Source: Virgibacillus sp. NKC19-3
GTDB lineage: Bacteria > Bacillota > Bacilli > Bacillales > Amphibacillaceae
DNA length: 64,000 nt
Reading direction: 5' to 3'
Assembly (NCBI RefSeq): GCF_019837165.1
Contig: NZ_JAGYHC010000001.1
Span: forward strand, 1,798,001 to 1,862,000
Shown here: in pieces, positions 43,932 through 52,381 of the stretch
Layout of the letters: the number at the start of each line of letters is the position of its first letter
Numbering within the stretch: position 1 is the first letter of the stretch
Program-made: the position numbers and the translations under genes
The notes under the pieces: generated by a model
The model's input: only the letters and a program-made list of their open reading frames with translations
Databases searched by the model: none
Told to the model about the DNA's origin: nothing

Positions 43932-45722
43932 ATGACTAATACGACAGATCAAATGTTACTTAAATATTTAAATGTATATGGCGCATATCAACCTGCTGTC
44001 ATCCCGAACCAGCATGCGTTTACATTTTTATCGAAAGAGACCGGTATACCTCAAGTTTGGAAATGGAATGGAAAAACATTTGACATTGAACCATACACCG
44101 ATTTAGCAGATCGTGTTCTTTCGGTAAGTCATTCTCCATCTGGAAAGAAAACAATGATTGGAATGGATCATAACGGAAATGAAAAGCAGCAATTATATTT
44201 ATTGACAAACGACGGTTCAACTGTGGAAGAACTTGTTGTTTCTCCAGAACATTTTCATGAATTTGGCGGTTGGTCTCCGGATGAAACAAAAATAACAATC
44301 GCAAGTAACCGTAGAGATCCAGGCTTTTTTGATATCTATGTACTTGATCTAAAAACGAAAAAAATGGAAGAAGTCTATAAGCACGATGGGAAATGTACAC
44401 CTATTTGCTGGACGAAAGATGAGGAAAATATTCTTATAAGTGTTTCTGAAACGAACATTGATAACATAGTATATGTCCTGCATGTGGAATCAAAAGAGTT
44501 ATATAGACTTGGAAGTAAAACTATCTCTGCCAGACATCATTCACTAGAGTTAACGAATGATGGAAAAGGTGGATTTCTTTCTTCTGATGTTGGTAGGGAC
44601 ACCATGGGGGTATTTAAATTCTCATTTGATGCGCCTTGGAATTTACAGGAAATGTTTGGTTCTACTAATTGGGATATTGAGGAAATAGCACTTTCTCCAA
44701 ATGAGGATATGCTTGCATATACCGTAAATGAGGGTGGTTTCTCCAGTTTAATGATTTATAATCTTGAAAAACATTCCCATTATAAAGTTGAAACCTTGCC
44801 AACAGGTGTTTATCAATCGCCTTCATGGATCAAGGATGGAGAAATCGTTATTGGTGTAAAAAGTGCTGTACTTCCGGGGGATATTTGGAAGTTTAACTTA
44901 GAAGAAGAAAAAGCGGAACGTATGACCTACGTTGGGGAATCAAAAGATGTTGAAGGTTTATGGATGGAACCAGAATTACATAGCTTTTCTTCATTTGATG
45001 GATTAGAAGTGCCTTATTTTTATTATGGGAAACAGAAGCAATCTTGTCCTGTAGTTGTCTATGTCCATGGAGGACCAGAGCACCAAATACGCGCAGAATA
45101 TAATCCGGTTATTCAATTTTTCGCTGCTCAGGGTTTTGCTGTTGTTGCACCGAATGTTCGCGGCAGCATGGGCTATGGCAGAAAATATGTCAAGCTGGAT
45201 GATGTACGAAAACGGATGGATGCAGTTGCTGATCTGAAGTGGCTGGTGGAAGATCTTGTGAATACCCGTGGTGTTGATCGGGAAAAAGTCGGTATTATGG
45301 GTCGTAGCTATGGCGGATTTATGGTCCTTGCCGCTTTAACACATTATCCAAATATATGGGCAGCAGGTGTGGATATTGTTGGAATTTCACATTTTAAAAC
45401 ATTTCTTGAGAATACTGGACCATGGCGTAGAGCCTTAAGGGAGTATGAATATGGATCATTAAAATTAGACACGGATTTTTTTGAAGAAATCGCTCCTTTG
45501 AACCATACTAACACCATTACTGCCCCATTGTTGATTTTTCATGGAAGGAATGATACACGAGTTCCAGTAAGTGAGGCCATACAGTTAACGGATGATTTAA
45601 AAAACCAAAATAAACCAGTAGAGCTTGTTATCTTTGAGGATGAAGGGCATCAGACCGAAAAAATCGAAAATCATATTCATATGAATCGGAAAATCGTGGA
45701 ATTTATGGAGACATTTTTATAG
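43932..45722 (+). CDS. S9-family prolyl oligopeptidase/acylaminoacyl peptidase
   Basis: A 596-residue serine peptidase. The N-terminal part (about 1-340) is a beta-propeller with WD-like repeats; the alpha/beta hydrolase domain (about 350-596) has the nucleophile in GRSYGGFMV, Asp in FHGRNDTRVP and His in DEGHQTEK. No signal peptide, so it acts on imported peptides in the cytosol. Placement between two peptide-binding lipoproteins and near proline dehydrogenase suggests cleavage of proline-containing or N-acylated peptides. Ribosome site GGAAG before the ATG. Confidence 0.9.
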   Translation: MTNTTDQMLLKYLNVYGAYQPAVIPNQHAFTFLSKETGIPQVWKWNGKTFDIEPYTDLADRVLSVSHSPSGKKTMIGMDHNGNEKQQLYLLTNDGSTVEELVVSPEHFHEFGGWSPDETKITIASNRRDPGFFDIYVLDLKTKKMEEVYKHDGKCTPICWTKDEENILISVSETNIDNIVYVLHVESKELYRLGSKTISARHHSLELTNDGKGGFLSSDVGRDTMGVFKFSFDAPWNLQEMFGSTNWDIEEIALSPNEDMLAYTVNEGGFSSLMIYNLEKHSHYKVETLPTGVYQSPSWIKDGEIVIGVKSAVLPGDIWKFNLEEEKAERMTYVGESKDVEGLWMEPELHSFSSFDGLEVPYFYYGKQKQSCPVVVYVHGGPEHQIRAEYNPVIQFFAAQGFAVVAPNVRGSMGYGRKYVKLDDVRKRMDAVADLKWLVEDLVNTRGVDREKVGIMGRSYGGFMVLAALTHYPNIWAAGVDIVGISHFKTFLENTGPWRRALREYEYGSLKLDTDFFEEIAPLNHTNTITAPLLIFHGRNDTRVPVSEAIQLTDDLKNQNKPVELVIFEDEGHQTEKIENHIHMNRKIVEFMETFL

Positions 45723-45728
45723 TCGGAT

Positions 45729-45825
45729 GAGGCTGGGACAAAACAAAAGTGTTTAACTAAAAAAGACTATTTCCGAAGAGCTGTATGTTCGAAAAAGAAT
45801 TGTCAAAACACTTTTTCTCAGCCTC
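45729..45825 (+). repeat. Short copy of the GAGGCTGGGAC dispersed repeat
   Basis: 97 bases, beginning six bases after the peptidase stop. The left end is GAGGCTGGGACAAAAC; the right end has drifted to CTTTTTCTCAGCCTC. The outer parts align with the long copies, but the GC-rich core is missing. Confidence 0.85.
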
Positions 45826-45937
45826 TATTTAATTAAATCCTAGTAATTTTATCAAATTTGTTGTAAATAATGAAAACATGAATTATATTATAAGATATAC
45901 ATAACATGTTACATAATGAAAATGGGGGAAACGTTTC

Positions 45938-47527
45938 ATGAAATTATCTCGAAAATTAATTCTATTAGTTACAATTCTTATTAGTGTTAATCTAGCAGCC
46001 TGTGCAGATGAAGCCGAAGATACTGCTGGCACTGAAGATGTAAACGAGGGAAATCAACAAGGGGGAGACCTGGTGATTGCTAGTGGATCTGACATCGTGA
46101 CATTAGATCCAACCGGTTCCAATGATCTTCCGTCCTTCAACATTCAACATAACATCTTTGAACAATTAGTTCGTCAGGATGAAAATATGGAACCGCAACC
46201 CAGCCTTGCAGAAAGCTGGGAAAGCATTGATGATACAACGTGGGAGTTTAAACTCCGTGAAGGGGTTAAATTTCATGATGGTTCTGATTTTAATGCCGAT
46301 GTCGTTAAGGCTAATATCGAGCGTATTCTTGACCCGGATATTGCAGCTACAGGTGCCAATAGACTGGAAATGATTTCGGAAGTTAAGGTAGTAGATGATT
46401 ATACGGTTCATTTTATAACCGAATACCCTTTCTCACCACTTCCAGCACATCTTGCGAATAATGTTGCCGGCATGATTTCAATAGAACAAATTGAGGATGA
46501 TTATGCAGCCATGGAAGAAGGGGAGGATCCTGGTAGTGTTATAAATCAAAATCCTGCGGGTACTGGTTATTTCAAATTTGAGGATTGGGAGCCGGGACAA
46601 CATATTCGTCTTATTAAAAATGAAGAATACTGGGATGGGGAAGCAAATCTAGATTCTGTCACATTTAAAGTTGTCCCAGAGGATTTAACACGTATTGCTG
46701 AACTGGAAACGGGGGATTCCCATGTTTCCCATCCTTTAAGTCCTTCCGATATTGCACAGGTAGAAACTTCAGATAAATTATATGTGAATCGTCAGTCGAG
46801 TCTTGGAATAGATTATCTTGGTTTTAATCTGGAGAAAGAGCCATTTGATGATGAACGTGTGCGTCAAGCTATTTCGATGGCCATAGATAAAGAACAAATT
46901 GTCGAAGGTATTTACGACGGCGTTGGTATTACAGCTGCTGGGCCTCTTGCCCCTGATGTTTTCGGCTATGATGAAAGTATAGATGGTATTAAATATGATC
47001 CCGAAGCAGCTCAAGAACTATTAGCCGAAGCAGGCTATGAAGACGGATTTTCAACGACGATTTGGACGAACGAAGACCGGGAACGTGAGGACATGGCAAC
47101 AAATGTTCAAGCTCAACTTGCTGAAATTGGAATAGATGTCGAAGTGAAAATACTGGAATGGGGTGCTTACCTAGATGAAACAGCAAATGGTAACCATGAT
47201 ATGTTCGTATTAGGATGGTACAGTGGTACGGGAGATGCTGATAATAGCTTATATCCATTGTTTCATTCGAATAATCTCGGTTCATCCGGGAATAAAACAT
47301 TTACGCAAAATGATGATATAGATGCACAATTGGAAGAAGCACGTCAAGCTCCTCAGGAAGAACGTGTAGCATTATATAGTGAACTTCAGGAAATGCTTGT
47401 TGAACATGCCCCAATGGTATACATGCTTCATAAAGAATATTTATTAGGGGTAAGTGAAACGGTCAAAGGGTTGTCTCAGGCTCCAACCCAAATGTTGGAA
47501 CTTAAAGATGCGTATATAGAAGAATAA
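45938..47527 (+). CDS. Peptide ABC transporter substrate-binding lipoprotein (SBP_bac_5), copy 2
   Basis: A 529-residue paralogue of the protein at 42257, about two thirds identical by eye over the whole length including the C-terminal LKDAYIEE. Signal peptide with lipobox NLAAC, then an acidic linker. Differences cluster in the signal peptide and in scattered positions of the ligand lobes, so the two may bind related but distinct peptides. Both genes share TATAAGATATA in the leader. It is followed after 76 bases by an M20 peptidase, likely in the same transcript. Confidence 0.92.
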   Translation: MKLSRKLILLVTILISVNLAACADEAEDTAGTEDVNEGNQQGGDLVIASGSDIVTLDPTGSNDLPSFNIQHNIFEQLVRQDENMEPQPSLAESWESIDDTTWEFKLREGVKFHDGSDFNADVVKANIERILDPDIAATGANRLEMISEVKVVDDYTVHFITEYPFSPLPAHLANNVAGMISIEQIEDDYAAMEEGEDPGSVINQNPAGTGYFKFEDWEPGQHIRLIKNEEYWDGEANLDSVTFKVVPEDLTRIAELETGDSHVSHPLSPSDIAQVETSDKLYVNRQSSLGIDYLGFNLEKEPFDDERVRQAISMAIDKEQIVEGIYDGVGITAAGPLAPDVFGYDESIDGIKYDPEAAQELLAEAGYEDGFSTTIWTNEDREREDMATNVQAQLAEIGIDVEVKILEWGAYLDETANGNHDMFVLGWYSGTGDADNSLYPLFHSNNLGSSGNKTFTQNDDIDAQLEEARQAPQEERVALYSELQEMLVEHAPMVYMLHKEYLLGVSETVKGLSQAPTQMLELKDAYIEE

Positions 47528-47603
47528 GAGAAATAGAGGATTTTTTCAAAAGTATGATAGATTCAATTGAAGATGCTTCTAATCTTAAAAGGAGTGTACG
47601 AAT

Positions 47604-48812
47604 TTGGCACCATTCGATAATTTACAGAAAACGTATCCGGAATTATATAAAAATATAAAAGCCGTTTTTAACAAAGTAGTGACGATAAGGCAGGATTTAC
47701 ATAAACATCCTGAGTTGGCATTCAAAGAAACTAGGACTGCTTCAATAGTAGCAGAGAACTTACGTGAATGGGGGTATGAGGTGCAGGAAGGGGTTGGCAA
47801 GACAGGAGTGGTCGGATTACTTAAAGGAAAGATGGATGGTCCTGTTGTCGGGTTGCGAGCAGACATGGATGCGCTACCGATGATGGACGAAATCAATCAA
47901 CCCTACCGAAGTCAAAAAGAAAATGTAGCGCATACCTGTGGTCATGATTCTCATACAGCTATTTTACTAGGTGTTGCTAAAATACTTGCAGAAAATGGAT
48001 TAGAAAAGGGAGCATTAAAAGTCATTTTCCAGCCAGCTGAAGAAATTGGTGAGGGTGCAGCAGCGATGATTGCTGATGGCGTATTGGAAAATCCAAAAGT
48101 TGATATGATGGCAGGTCTTCATGTTCATCCCACTGTTTCGACGGGAGCGTTTTCACTTGCTTCAACAGAATATAGTTGTGCTGCGATGGATCTTTTCGAG
48201 ATTAAAATTCACGGAAAAGGTGGACATGCTGCTCATCCTCACACAACGGTGGATCCAGTATTAATAGCCGCACAAGTATTAGTATCCTTACAGCAAATTG
48301 TGAGTCGTCAAACAGATCCGCTTGATCCTGTTGTTTTGAGTATTGGTCAAATTCATGGCGGCACGAAAGCAACCATTATACCGGATGCAGTTACGTTAAG
48401 TGGCACGGTTCGAACCTTGAATCCTATTACACGAAAAGAGGTAGCGGAAAAAATAGAGTCCATTGCCAGAAGTGTATCGAGAGGTCTCGGGGGAGATTGT
48501 GAAATTACGTATAATTATGTTACTCCTTCCATTAAAATCGATAACACATTGCGTCACTTATTCGAGGAAACTGTCCATACGCTTTTTTCAAGTGAATCTT
48601 TAAAGTTAACAGCGCCATCGATGGGTGGGGAAGATTTTGCTTATTATACCCATGAGGTTCCATCCGTTTTTTTCCGTCTTGGAACAAACAGCGGGAAAAG
48701 AACGTCCTTTTCTAATCATCATTCAAAATTTGATGTGGACGAAGAAGCATTTTTGTATGGTATGGCTGTACTATGTCACTTAACGGAGTCGTATTTTGAA
48801 CAGCATGAATAA
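47604..48812 (+). CDS. M20-family amidohydrolase (N-acyl-amino acid/peptide hydrolase)
   Basis: A 402-residue zinc amidohydrolase. Metal and catalytic motifs: HKHPELAFKE, GLRADMDALPM, HTCGHDSHTA, QPAEEIGEGA (catalytic Glu pair) and a late SMGGEDFAYY. A lid domain sits between about 190 and 300. Family members (AmaA, HipO, YxeP) remove acyl groups from N-acyl amino acids or split small peptides. TTG start at 47604 after AAAAGGAG. Together with the S9 peptidase it would finish breakdown of peptides captured by the lipoproteins. Confidence 0.9.
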   Translation: MAPFDNLQKTYPELYKNIKAVFNKVVTIRQDLHKHPELAFKETRTASIVAENLREWGYEVQEGVGKTGVVGLLKGKMDGPVVGLRADMDALPMMDEINQPYRSQKENVAHTCGHDSHTAILLGVAKILAENGLEKGALKVIFQPAEEIGEGAAAMIADGVLENPKVDMMAGLHVHPTVSTGAFSLASTEYSCAAMDLFEIKIHGKGGHAAHPHTTVDPVLIAAQVLVSLQQIVSRQTDPLDPVVLSIGQIHGGTKATIIPDAVTLSGTVRTLNPITRKEVAEKIESIARSVSRGLGGDCEITYNYVTPSIKIDNTLRHLFEETVHTLFSSESLKLTAPSMGGEDFAYYTHEVPSVFFRLGTNSGKRTSFSNHHSKFDVDEEAFLYGMAVLCHLTESYFEQHE

Positions 48813-48940
48813 GTGTGATCGTTGCGCTCCATGTTATTTCTTGGAGTTTTCTATACTATTTTGAGCCCTCTTCTTTATAACTAGCGTTAGATACAATCGT
48901 GTTGAATATAGTAAGAGCTTGCGCTATTTTTACTGATTTT

Positions 48941-48969
48941 CGGTCGTCATGAAATCTTCATGGCGACCG
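48941..48969. terminator. Convergent terminator
   Basis: CGGTCGTCATGAA pairs with TTCATGGCGACCG (one G-T) around ATC. T-rich on the plus strand before and after; serves the M20 gene and the small minus-strand gene. Confidence 0.75.
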
Positions 48970-49005
48970 TTTAGGCTACATTTCAGGATTGTGATCTATA
49001 ATAGA

Positions 49006-49170
49006 TCACTTCCCACTTGACTTATACTCATCGTTTATAAGCCTCGTGACTCTAGTTGATTCTTCTTGTTTCACTTCGGTTTTGGTTGCTTTTTTGCCAT
49101 AAGCATCTTCTTCATCCATACCTGGGGCAGCAGCACTATTTGATTGTTGCTTTCTTCGCGTTTTATCCAT
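49006..49170 (-). CDS. Small hydrophilic protein, 54 residues, unknown
   Basis: ATG at 49170 is preceded by GGAGGG about five bases away; TGA at 49006. The product is soluble and charged, starting MDKTRRKQQSNSAAAPGMDE and ending in a short amphipathic helix (TRVTRLINDEYK). The composition is coherent and the ribosome site is strong, so I consider it real. It lies downstream of the CotA-like gene on the same strand (82 bases), suggesting possible sporulation expression. Family not recognised. Confidence 0.6.
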   Translation of the reverse strand: MDKTRRKQQSNSAAAPGMDEEDAYGKKATKTEVKQEESTRVTRLINDEYKSSGK

Positions 49171-49251
49171 GAAATCCCTCCAATCCTTGTTATTTTGTCT
49201 TAACGTTGGGAAATTATTATAGAAAGTGTTTAGCTTAAAAATGAAGTAGCC

Positions 49252-50784
49252 TTATAAATCTTCCGAGTCGACTACGGTAAACGGACGCATCATATCATAA
49301 TCTTCATGCTCCAGAATATGACAATGCCACACATAGTCTCCGGTATAGGAAGCAAATTTAGCGATAACGCGAGTAATCTGTGCAGAAGGTGCTGAAACTG
49401 TGTCTTTCCACCCCTGTTCATTCGGTTCTGGGGCTGTAGCTTTTCCTGTGAATACAATCCTTCCATCCTCATTATATAAGTCTAGGTCAAACGGACGCCG
49501 ATCTAAAATCTGAAATTGAATGAGATGAATATGAATCGGGTGAGCAAATCCGGTAACATTCATGAAAGACCAAATTTCGGTATCGCCTAACAGCGGTTTT
49601 TCTGTGACTGGATCTGTCCATTTTTTATTATCGAGTAATAATAAAGGGCGTCCATATTCATCGGTTGTGCCGATTAGTTTTAAATTTCGTATTGCTCTAA
49701 TATCGTTTTTCCTTAAAGAAGGGATACGGGATAATATTCTTGGGATGGTACTATGATCCTTTCCGGAGAGAGGAACACTTACATCAAATTGCATCACTTC
49801 ACCCGTTTCATCAGCTGGATCGGCATCTGGACCGAGGTCATTTTTTAAAATAATCTTTTTCCCTTTATGATTTGAGAAATCCAGAATGACATCCGCACGT
49901 TCTGCTGGTTCCATCGCTAATTTGTTTATTTTTACCGTCTTTTGCATCAGACCACCATCTGATCCAATTTGATAAAAAGGCTGACCTGAATCAAGTGTTA
50001 GTTGATACGCTCGTGTATTTGATGCATTAAGGATTCGAAAGCGGTATTTCCTTGGTTCCACTTCGAAGTATGGCCACACCTTCCCATTCACGATGATTTT
50101 ATCACCAAGAAAGGCTGGTACGATGGAAGGATCGGGTAAATGATCTAACGGGTCATCTGGCTGACGGGGATAAAATAGGGAACCGTCTTTATTGAATGAT
50201 CGGTCAAGGATCACAAGTGGAATTTCATAGTCATCTTTTGGCAGATTTAATGCTTTTTCATGTTGATCTCGAATGATGTACATACCAACGAGCCCTGCAT
50301 AAACATTGAGCCTTGTTATTCCCATCGCATGATCGTGATACCATAGCAGTGTAGCCCGTTGTTGATTGGGATATTCATATATTTCCCTTTCGAAAAACGG
50401 TCCCACTTCTTTAAAGCCTTTGGTATACCATGCTTCAGGGTAACCATCACTTTCTGGGCTGGTCATGCCTCCATGTAAATGGGTAACGGTTCGTACTTCA
50501 GGGTGATGGGCAACATTGTGAATGGACCTATCAATTGGGAGAATATGTTTGGCGGGAAGGTTATTCAGCCATTTTACCTGTATCGGATCACCCTGATTAA
50601 CGTCAATGGTCGGTCCGGGGAATTGGCGATTGTATCCCCACAATCGGGTTGGGTTTAAGTCTCGATGCAATTTCTGTGTGAATTGCTCCATTTGTACCTC
50701 ATAATACGCACCTTTCGTATTTATTTGTTTTGGTTTTAATGTGCTTATCATTGGTAATGGGTCCACAAACTTCTTGAGTTTCAT
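49252..50784 (-). CDS. cotA: Multicopper oxidase, spore-coat laccase CotA-like
   Basis: A 510-residue three-cupredoxin laccase/bilirubin oxidase of the CotA type. All copper ligands are visible: THLHGG, WYHDHAMG, HPIHIH and WHCHILEHEDYDMM (T1 site with axial Met). No signal peptide, as for coat CotA, which is assembled on the spore from the mother cell and makes brown pigment and UV/H2O2 protection. Ribosome site AGGAGTG before the ATG. CATCTACTA about 50 bases upstream weakly resembles a sigma-K -10 box. Confidence 0.93.
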   Translation of the reverse strand: MKLKKFVDPLPMISTLKPKQINTKGAYYEVQMEQFTQKLHRDLNPTRLWGYNRQFPGPTIDVNQGDPIQVKWLNNLPAKHILPIDRSIHNVAHHPEVRTVTHLHGGMTSPESDGYPEAWYTKGFKEVGPFFEREIYEYPNQQRATLLWYHDHAMGITRLNVYAGLVGMYIIRDQHEKALNLPKDDYEIPLVILDRSFNKDGSLFYPRQPDDPLDHLPDPSIVPAFLGDKIIVNGKVWPYFEVEPRKYRFRILNASNTRAYQLTLDSGQPFYQIGSDGGLMQKTVKINKLAMEPAERADVILDFSNHKGKKIILKNDLGPDADPADETGEVMQFDVSVPLSGKDHSTIPRILSRIPSLRKNDIRAIRNLKLIGTTDEYGRPLLLLDNKKWTDPVTEKPLLGDTEIWSFMNVTGFAHPIHIHLIQFQILDRRPFDLDLYNEDGRIVFTGKATAPEPNEQGWKDTVSAPSAQITRVIAKFASYTGDYVWHCHILEHEDYDMMRPFTVVDSEDL

Positions 50785-50933
50785 TTATTTTTCACTCCTG
50801 TCATTAGGTATTAGTATAGTAGATGACAGAAGCCTCATTCGTGCACGGCGTTTTCCCTAGTTCCTGTGTTTCTTTTATATAGATTTGCAGGTTCAACGCC
50901 TGAAGTTACATTTAAAGAATAAGGATCTAAAGA

Positions 50934-50960
50934 ACCCCGTCCTCAGAGCGTGAACGGGGT
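50934..50960 (-). terminator. Terminator of the hydratase gene
   Basis: ACCCCGT pairs with ACGGGGT around a 13-base loop; on the minus strand it is followed by TCTTTAG. Just past the hydratase stop. Confidence 0.75.
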
Positions 50961-50967
50961 CGCTTAC

Positions 50968-51744
50968 CTATTCGACTGTTATTTGAACGTTACCGATTGT
51001 ACTGTAGCTAGCTTCATACGTTCCTTTTTCAATTCGAAGTGGGGAAATGAACGTTCCTGAGGAAATCACCATCCCTTTTTTCAAACTTCTATTATGGGCT
51101 GCCAGTTTCTTTGTCAACCAAGCCACGGCTGAAACTGGATTACCCAGTACGTTTGCTGAACGTCCTTCTCCGATTTTTTCCCCGTTATGGTACAGATCCA
51201 TGTTAATTTCTTCTAATTCATTGAAAGATGGTGGGTCAACAGATTCTGAAAAAACAACACGTCCAGCTACCCCGTTATCGCATAAAAGATCGGCTAATGT
51301 GAAATTAGGAAACCAATCCTTGTAGCGGGAATCGGGAATTTCGAGCCCAGCAGCGATTTTACTTTTGCTTAGAATCTCATCTTCCGCTGCGCTAAAGGAT
51401 AAATCATCGGTTAGTATAAACATTAATTCCGGTTCGACGAGCGGGTCAATCAGATTGGATAAACGGATTGTACTAGAGCTTTCTACCATACTGGTTGTTG
51501 TTAATGTACCATAAGCCGGTTCATTCGTGTTTGCTAATTCCTGCGTTTCCGGACTCGTCATACTAATTTTATAGCCGGTAATGTCTTCATCATAAAGCGC
51601 ACATTTTTTCTGAACGAGTTGCTTCTGTATTTCGTATGCTGTTTGTTCATCTAATGTATAATCATACCGGATAAAATCAATAGGAGATTTCCTCTTTTGT
51701 GCATTCAATAGTTTATGTACAATGTGATCTATATCATTTGTCAT
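50968..51744 (-). CDS. 2-keto-4-pentenoate hydratase/oxalocrotonate decarboxylase family protein
   Basis: A 258-residue member of the MhpD/HpcG/DmpE family. It has the metal-binding EPEL motif, YKISMTSPETQ near residue 60, and the GVAGRVVFSE and VAWLTKKLA segments typical of the fold. The family hydrates or decarboxylates 2-oxo-enoic acids in aromatic meta-cleavage pathways. No other ring-cleavage genes are in the window, so its substrate is unknown and the gene looks isolated. GAAAGGAGTAA lies before the ATG. Confidence 0.85.
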   Translation of the reverse strand: MTNDIDHIVHKLLNAQKRKSPIDFIRYDYTLDEQTAYEIQKQLVQKKCALYDEDITGYKISMTSPETQELANTNEPAYGTLTTTSMVESSSTIRLSNLIDPLVEPELMFILTDDLSFSAAEDEILSKSKIAAGLEIPDSRYKDWFPNFTLADLLCDNGVAGRVVFSESVDPPSFNELEEINMDLYHNGEKIGEGRSANVLGNPVSAVAWLTKKLAAHNRSLKKGMVISSGTFISPLRIEKGTYEASYSTIGNVQITVE

Positions 51745-51883
51745 AGAATTACTCCTTTCTAATATAAGAATAATAGAATTTTATGAATGTGTAAAACGAA
51801 AGAAAAGCTTTCATTCCCTTAAAAAGGCATAGTTGCATATATTGTTATTTATAATGCATGGTTGTAAGAAGGGAGGTCTGTTA

Positions 51884-52252
51884 ATGTATTATGTATATCC
51901 CCTTTATTATTACCCAGCCTGCTATCATCATGCTTCAAGGTCAGTTCGTCAATACTCATCTGTGGACCCCGATCTTTTTCAACAGTCGGCAAATGAGACG
52001 AAAAAAATAATGAATGATGCAAATGTGATCATTGATGAATTAGCGGAGTCGCAAACATTTCATGAAAAATTAATGCAGGCTGCACAAGCTTCAGATCAAA
52101 ATGAAGTTAACCGACTTATTCATTCTTTAGACATTGCAACAGAGGTGGATGTATCTTTTAATCCGGATAACTTACGATTGGAGTTTAGGTCAAAAACTGC
52201 TGATACGAATCTGGAATGCTGCCGGTTACTTATTGCGTTACGGTGGAGATAA
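51884..52252 (+). CDS. yuzC: YuzC-like spore protein
   Basis: A 122-residue protein with a Tyr-rich N-terminus (MYYVYPLYYYPACYHH), a helical middle (about 35-85) and the characteristic C-terminal CCRLLIALRWR, which matches YuzC, a spore-associated protein of B. subtilis. No signal peptide. ATG at 51884 after GGGAGG; an upstream in-frame ATG at 51833 has none. It lies divergent from the hydratase and convergent with dpaA. Confidence 0.8.
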   Translation: MYYVYPLYYYPACYHHASRSVRQYSSVDPDLFQQSANETKKIMNDANVIIDELAESQTFHEKLMQAAQASDQNEVNRLIHSLDIATEVDVSFNPDNLRLEFRSKTADTNLECCRLLIALRWR

Positions 52253-52381
52253 TTCTCGTATAAATGGGGGATTATGTTTTTCTATACTTGTGACCTTACA
52301 AACAATTTTCACTTTCCGAACTAACATGGAAAAAGCATCCCCAAAAATGTTGAAAGAGGAACACTCTTGGGGGAATAATTA

